From Aquilaria yunnanensis (lineage: Eukaryota; Streptophyta; Magnoliopsida; Malvales; Thymelaeaceae), in NCBI GenBank assembly GCA_039654915.1, contig CM077594.1:108142893-108206892 (forward strand): DNA of 64,000 bases, in the 5' to 3' direction. Shown here piece after piece: positions 59,463 to 64,000 of the stretch. The first letter of the stretch is position 1. Each line of letters starts with the position of its first letter. Below the pieces are notes generated by a model, which saw only the letters and a list, made by a program, of their open reading frames with translations, made no database searches and was not told where the DNA came from. Both the position numbers and the translations under genes were made by a program.

Positions 59463-59589
59463 GAGTCGACGATGATAAAATGTAAGGCTTGTTTCTCAAA
59501 AACATTCGCAGTGGCCGCCTAAGAGCTTTCGCCTTCGCCGGGCTTGAGAGCTTGTGCTGCTTCAATCCTTCCTTGGATGTCTGAGACTC
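59463..59589 (+). ncRNA. U14: U14 snoRNA (SNORD14)
   Basis: About 127 nt with terminal stem GAGTC/GACTC, C box ACGATGA (59469-59475) and D box CTGA (59581-59584). Both hallmarks of U14 are present: domain A ACATTCGCAGT (59502-59512), complementary to 18S ACTGCGAATG, and domain B CCTTCCTTGGATGT (59567-59580), directly ahead of the D box and complementary to 18S ACATCCAAGGAAGG. U14 is needed for 18S processing through domain A and guides a 2'-O-methylation through domain B. In maize, U14 genes are likewise part of snoRNA clusters. Confidence 0.92.
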
Positions 59590-61054
59590 GTCTTAGTTAC
59601 ACTATGGTTTCTGTTTCTTGCTTACTGTCTTTCGCCTTCGCGAAATCTGTTCTTTTATCTTGTTTTTATTTTATTGTTTCTCTTTTATGATAAGAGTCAA
59701 AACTGCTCATAATGACAGAGGGAAAGAATAAATGGAATTAAACAAGGATTCTTCTGTAGTTATTTGTTATGGAAGATCTCATGTTACAAATCCCGAAACA
59801 TTTTGGTAGACAGAAGACTGGGGTTTCCTCTTCTATAGGAAGTCTGTGCGCGGGGTTAAGCTGACCTCCTTTTCCTATGCATGAGGATCAAGTTGTGTTG
59901 CTGTGGCTCCAATTATAGATCTTTCCTGCGGACTTGGGCGTCGTGGCTTGGGTTCGCAATACCATTTTAGCAGGAGGTTTGCGGATATTGGGTTCAAGAA
60001 CTCTTCATTTTCGTATGGCCTTGGTTTCTGGACCAAGAGCTTAATGTGGCTCTCTACTTTGCAAGGCAAACTCAGTCATGATCCTTGGATGTTCTAATCT
60101 GCTACAGCCCTCGGTAGAAGTTTGAGCAATTGTAGAAATCCATCAGTTTACTACTAGGGTTACATCGAGTAGATATTGTATTTGTAATTTGTCTTACAGC
60201 TGTTAACAAGGCACTTGTTCTTGTATGGTGTAGCCTACGCTACTTTATCTTTCTGGTAATCTTTTGTTTATTTTGGGTTATCAGAAGAAGAAAATGAATA
60301 GAGTTTTGAAATTTGACATGCAAATAAGTGGTTCGGTTTTTCCAAGTTCACAAAAAAACTGCGTAACACATTTATTATGGAGTTGATCTTAATGGATCTA
60401 CCCATTCAACTTTAAGGCCTCAACCAAGTATAATACTGTGCCATATTAAATATTGTAGTAATTTTTCAATTTCAAAAGATTTCGATTCCTTCTCAACAAA
60501 CGATCTATACTTACGCTGAGACTAACACTATTAATCATATAAAGGGAGAAACATAGGATGCTGTCCATGTTTCGGCCACCGCTGCTCTCTCCTTTCCCAA
60601 GTGCAAGTGCAAACTTTACTTTGTGATCGGTTCACCTGTACAGGCCATAGCTGACTGCAGAAGCAATAACCAATGCACTAATATTTTCTTGAGGGTGAAG
60701 CTTAGGTTACTGCCAGTTTCTCATTTGTTACCTACCCTGATCTGTTGATAGTGGTCTTGCTACATTTTTACGTCTTATCCACCAAGTTTCTGCAGTAAAC
60801 CAAAATCAGAAACTTAAAACAGAAATTTTATACAGATGGGTCAGCTTCACTTCCCTTTTATTTGAGCTTTTTGCATCTCATAACATAACTGCAAACCCCA
60901 AAACATGTTGATGTACGTGTAATGCTAGTCTATTGCCACAGTATATTGGAGCTGTAACTATACCCTGAAATAACTCAATATGCTCGTGCCTGGCTTCTAC
61001 TGTGAGAAGCTCACTACAGTGGCTTTAGAAAAGTAGACTACTTTGATGTTTTTC
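59590..61054. other. 3' side of the snoRNA cluster and intergenic region
   Basis: No convincing further C/D RNA. A hairpin CTTGG...CCAAG lies at about 60022-60039, and a second CCTTGGATGT word at about 60081-60090 lacks the other U14 parts. Frames on both strands at 59875-60097 have no recognisable features. H/ACA RNAs cannot be excluded by eye. Confidence 0.4.
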
Positions 61055-61300
61055 TTTTACCAATTTCAACTTCGATTGCATTTTTACAGCCTAGAAAAAA
61101 AAGAGTTTTTTACACATATTACTGATATAAGAGAGTCACGAGATGTTGAAATGGGGAAAAACTACCAGAATTAGTTCAGTTTCTTTTGTTGCTTGTTGAG
61201 CTACATGTACGTATGTACATGGTCAAAGATTATTGGTGGACCCAAATCATAAGGGCAAGAGGCATGCAATAGTTGTGTTGTTTTAGATGGAGAAATGTGA
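61055..61300 (-). repeat. Second copy of the 53.6-kb segment
   Basis: ACTGATATAAGAGAGTCACG, AGATGTTGAA(A/G)TGGG, GAGCTACATGTACG and GGTCAAAGATT(A/C)TTGGTGGA are shared with 53625-53890. The minus-strand frame seen there is broken by stops here. Confidence 0.75.
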
Positions 61301-61449
61301 CCCCGTGCCATTTGGAAGTGGAACAAGATAAATATTTGCAGCCAACAATACTACTACACCAACTAAAAATCAACCCAGTCCTCTCTATTCATAACCCCAA
61401 GAAAATGACAAAGCACTGGCTTTTTAAGAGGGAGGATTCGAAAACAGAG

Positions 61450-62802
61450 ATGGTGGTGGCTATTCTTATGTTTGTTCTCTCAACCTTTAGGCGGTACCTC
61501 CCTCATTAGTTTCTGGAGTTCTTTATCAGAAGGTGTTTTGAGTGATTCGTGAGCCTTTTCAGTCCCTATTTTCAAATCAACTTCCATGAGTACTCCAACG
61601 AGTATCTCAGGTGTAATCCAGCCTACACTGCCATAGAGTGCTATCTTAGCTCCAAGACTTTGAAGCAAGCCAGAAGAGTAAAAGCTGATATGCAAAAGAA
61701 AGGAGCCCCAGTGGTCTTCAATATGGAAGACCATGAGAAGGTGTATGATGTCTTTGAGGGCATCAAGATCATCTGGTGTAAGGTGAAGACTGTGGTAGAC
61801 AAAGAGAAAGAAGAGGCTGTAGAAAAGATATACTACAAGCTCATAGTTCATCAATGCTACCACGAAAAGATCACCAAATTTTATATAGATTATGTGCTGC
61901 GAGAAGGGGAGAAGGCCGTGGCCAAGAAGAGGCAGAGGAAGCTCTATACCAATTTTGGTGGTAGAGCCTACTATGGTTGGAGGATGATGTGGAATCATGT
62001 AGTTTTCGAGCATCTAGCCACCTTTGAGACCTTAGCCATGGATCCGGAAAAGAAGAAGAAGATAATGGATGATCTTGTGACATTCAGCGAATCAAAAGAG
62101 TACTATGCAAGGATTGGCAAGCCACAGAAGCACAGATATCTACTTTATGGCCCTTCTGGTACAGGCAAGTCCACTATGATTGATGCCATTTCCAACTTCC
62201 TTAATTATGATATCTATGATCTTGAACCCACTGCTGTTGGTGACAACACTGAGTTGAGGAGGCTACTGATTGAGATTGCAGGAAAATCAATCATTGTGAT
62301 TGAGGGCATCAATTGCTCGCTAGACCTAACAATGAAGCGTAAAAAGCAAGCAAGTGAAGAGGAGGAAGGTGAGGAAGAGAAGGAGAAGGATTCCAACAAG
62401 AAGGAAACAAATGAGCAAACTGACAAGAAAAAGAAGAGCAAAATAACTCTATCAGGTTTGTTGAACTTCATTGATGGTATCTGGTCTGTGAGTGGAGGAG
62501 ATAGGGTCATTATTTTCACAACTAATTATGTGGAGAAGCTTGATCCAGCAATGATTAGGAGGGGAAGGATGGATAAACACATTAAGCTTTCTTACTGTGA
62601 CTTCGAGGTGTTTAAGGTTCTGGCCAAGAACTATCTTGGCATCGAATCACACGACTAATTCGGCACGATTCAAAGCTTGTTGGAGCACACTAAGATCCCT
62701 CCAGCAAATGTGGCTGAAAACCTAATACCCAAAACAATCAGAGGAGACACAGGGACTTGCTTGAAAAATCTTATGGAAGTCTTGAGGAATTCCACCAAGT
62801 AG
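61450..62802 (+). pseudogene. BCS1-type AAA-ATPase (AATP1/HSR4-like), three nonsense codons
   Basis: One reading frame from ATG at 61450 to TAG at 62800 encodes a complete family protein of about 450 codons, but it contains TAG (61507), TGA (61543) and TAA (62656). Between the second and third stop 369 codons are open. N-terminal anchor VAILMFVLSTFRRYLP, then FHEYSNEYL and the family's ASD region, Walker A LYGPSGTGKST, a Lys/Glu-rich insert, and LSGLLNFIDGIWS, then FTTNYVEKLDPAMIRRGRMD. Where the family has VIEDIDCS at Walker B this copy has VIEGINCS, so the aspartate next to the catalytic Glu is lost. After the last stop the frame still reads QSLLEHTKIPPANVAENL. Members are membrane-bound ATPases of mitochondria or ER linked to stress. 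This one is dead or at best truncated. Confidence 0.85.
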
Positions 62803-63393
62803 TTTGATGTGATGAGTTCAGTACTGTTATGTAACATCACTTTTTTGTTACCTTTAAGAACCTGGCCATTTCATTTTCAGTCTTTATGTTCAACTTCTGT
62901 TATCAGAAATTAGAATATTAATATGTTCCTGAAACTAACATGATTGAAGTCTTCAACTTTTGTTCCTAAGCACCAAGATTTTTCATTTATCTCTCATCAT
63001 CCATCAATTCTCTAGTTTTGTTGGATCCTACGGCCTTTAGCAGCGCCCACAAAACTATCATCTAAGGGAATACTAGAATGAATTTATGCCAAAGTCGTTT
63101 TTAATTGGCATAAAAAAATTAATAAAGTTCTAGATAATAGAAAAGTAAGAGCAATTATTACTGTATCATATTCTATTCTATTATAACAATGATATTTTCA
63201 CTAATTAACGAGGATAATACCGGAAAAAAACTTACAAAAACATGCACACAATTTTTCATTTGCTGAGTGGGACCGGCAAGTCCACCGTAGCAGACTTTGC
63301 TACCTACTCCATGAAAAATAAACACCGGGATAAAACGAGAGGCCCAGAGCCACAGAATCTTTGTTTCAAACAGGAAGGAGCCAAAACACAAAA
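62803..63393. other. Spacer between two AAA-ATPase copies, with a P-loop-like scrap
   Basis: AT-rich. At about 63265-63303 the plus strand reads SGTGKSTVADFAT, which looks like the Walker A part of a third, lost AAA copy. The first exon of the next gene starts at 63394. Confidence 0.4.
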
Positions 63394-64000
63394 ATGTTTC
63401 AGCGGGACGGGTTTGGTCATCTCGGTTCCATGATCGCCGGCCTGATGTTCTTCTGGGCGATTTTCCAGCAATATTTTCCGCACCAACTCCGGCACTTCGC
63501 CGAGAAATACACCCAGAGGCTGCTCGGTTCTGTCTACCCTTACATCCAAATCACCTTCAACGAGTTCACCGGCGAGCGGCTGATGCGCAGCGAAGCCTAC
63601 TCCGCTATCGAGAACTACCTCTCCTCCATCTCATCCACCCAGGCTCGCCGGCTTAAGGCGGACATGATCAATAACAGCCACTCCCTCGTCCTCAGCATGG
63701 ACGACCACGAGGAGGTCGCCGACGACTTCAAAGGGACCAAAGTCTGGTGGGCCTCCGGCAAACATGTCTCCAAAACACAGCCCTCCCCTTTCTACCATGT
63801 CGCCGATGAAAAGCGATACTACAAGCTCACTTTCCACAAACGCCACCGAGACACTGTCATCGGGCCGTATCTGAGCCACGTCTTGAGAGAAGGGAAGGCG
63901 ATTAAGGTGCTTAATCGGCAGCGGAAGCTTTACACCAATAACGGGTCTCGCTGGAGCCATGTCGTTTTCGAGCATCCCGCGTCATTTGAGACTCTGGCGA
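63394..64000 (+). CDS. BCS1-type AAA-ATPase, 5' part (runs off the window)
   Basis: An open frame from ATG at 63394 to the end, about 202 codons, without stops. MFQRDGFGHLGSMIAGLMFF supplies the membrane anchor. ITFNEFTGERLMRSEAYSAI, AIENYLSS and QARRLKAD follow, then WWASGKHV, RYYKLTFHKRHRDTV and VLREGKAI, and TNNGSRWSHVVFEHPASF at the edge. This is the N-terminal ASD part of plant AATP1/HSR4-type ATPases. The ATPase domain lies beyond the window. It has clearly higher GC than its dead neighbour at 61450, and is probably the functional member of a tandem pair. Such genes usually have no intron, which fits. Confidence 0.87.
   Translation, partial: MFQRDGFGHLGSMIAGLMFFWAIFQQYFPHQLRHFAEKYTQRLLGSVYPYIQITFNEFTGERLMRSEAYSAIENYLSSISSTQARRLKADMINNSHSLVLSMDDHEEVADDFKGTKVWWASGKHVSKTQPSPFYHVADEKRYYKLTFHKRHRDTVIGPYLSHVLREGKAIKVLNRQRKLYTNNGSRWSHVVFEHPASFETLA

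Noticed and set aside
59903..60097. 64-residue frames on both strands and a second CCTTGGATGT word (possible second U14)
   Set aside because: No C box, closing stem or correctly spaced domain A; the frames show no family.

Overview
The window is nuclear DNA of a flowering plant. The genes have GT-AG introns and belong to plant families (an R2R3-MYB, a D6PK-type AGC kinase, a thaumatin-like protein, BCS1-type AAA-ATPases). The background is AT-rich and full of plant-type transposable elements (MULE and hAT derivatives, Copia, LINE). I cannot name the species from the sequence.

Left gene block (about 0.8-20 kb). Five genes lie on the minus strand: an RsmD-type rRNA methyltransferase with a probable organelle transit peptide (852-4702), a small MAPK-kinase-substrate-like protein (8271-8576), an R2R3-MYB closest to MYB35/TDF1, the tapetum regulator (9064-10272), a prolyl 4-hydroxylase with a ShK tail (11146-13962), and a D6PK-type kinase (17811-20043). 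hAT-like and MULE-like elements fill the gaps.

Repeat block (20.7-28 kb). It holds two MULE-type elements with long terminal inverted repeats and 9-bp target duplications. The larger one carries a GC-rich, exon-like interior. There is also a purine-rich tandem array, a LINE 3' end, a degenerate repeat element and a foldback MITE.

Middle (28.5-50 kb). An intact two-exon thaumatin-like gene on the plus strand is followed by a broken Copia element on the minus strand (29.7-35.8 kb). Next come a 155-bp minisatellite, a 590-bp tandem duplication, a long stretch with no recognised gene, and a 400-bp repeat array split by a second copy of a MULE-type MITE.

Right block (50-64 kb). Pseudogenes follow one another: LINE RNase H, F-box/FBD, ribosomal protein S5, aspartic protease, a thaumatin fragment and an AAA-ATPase. 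Among them is an apparently intact small-RNA locus at 58.55-59.59 kb: site II elements, a telo-box and a TATA box, followed by five C/D-box snoRNAs in a row. The last is U14. Four of the other guide segments match conserved 18S or 25S rRNA stretches as I remember them. This is the polycistronic snoRNA gene organisation of plants, and it is the most interesting content here. An apparently intact AAA-ATPase gene runs off the right edge.
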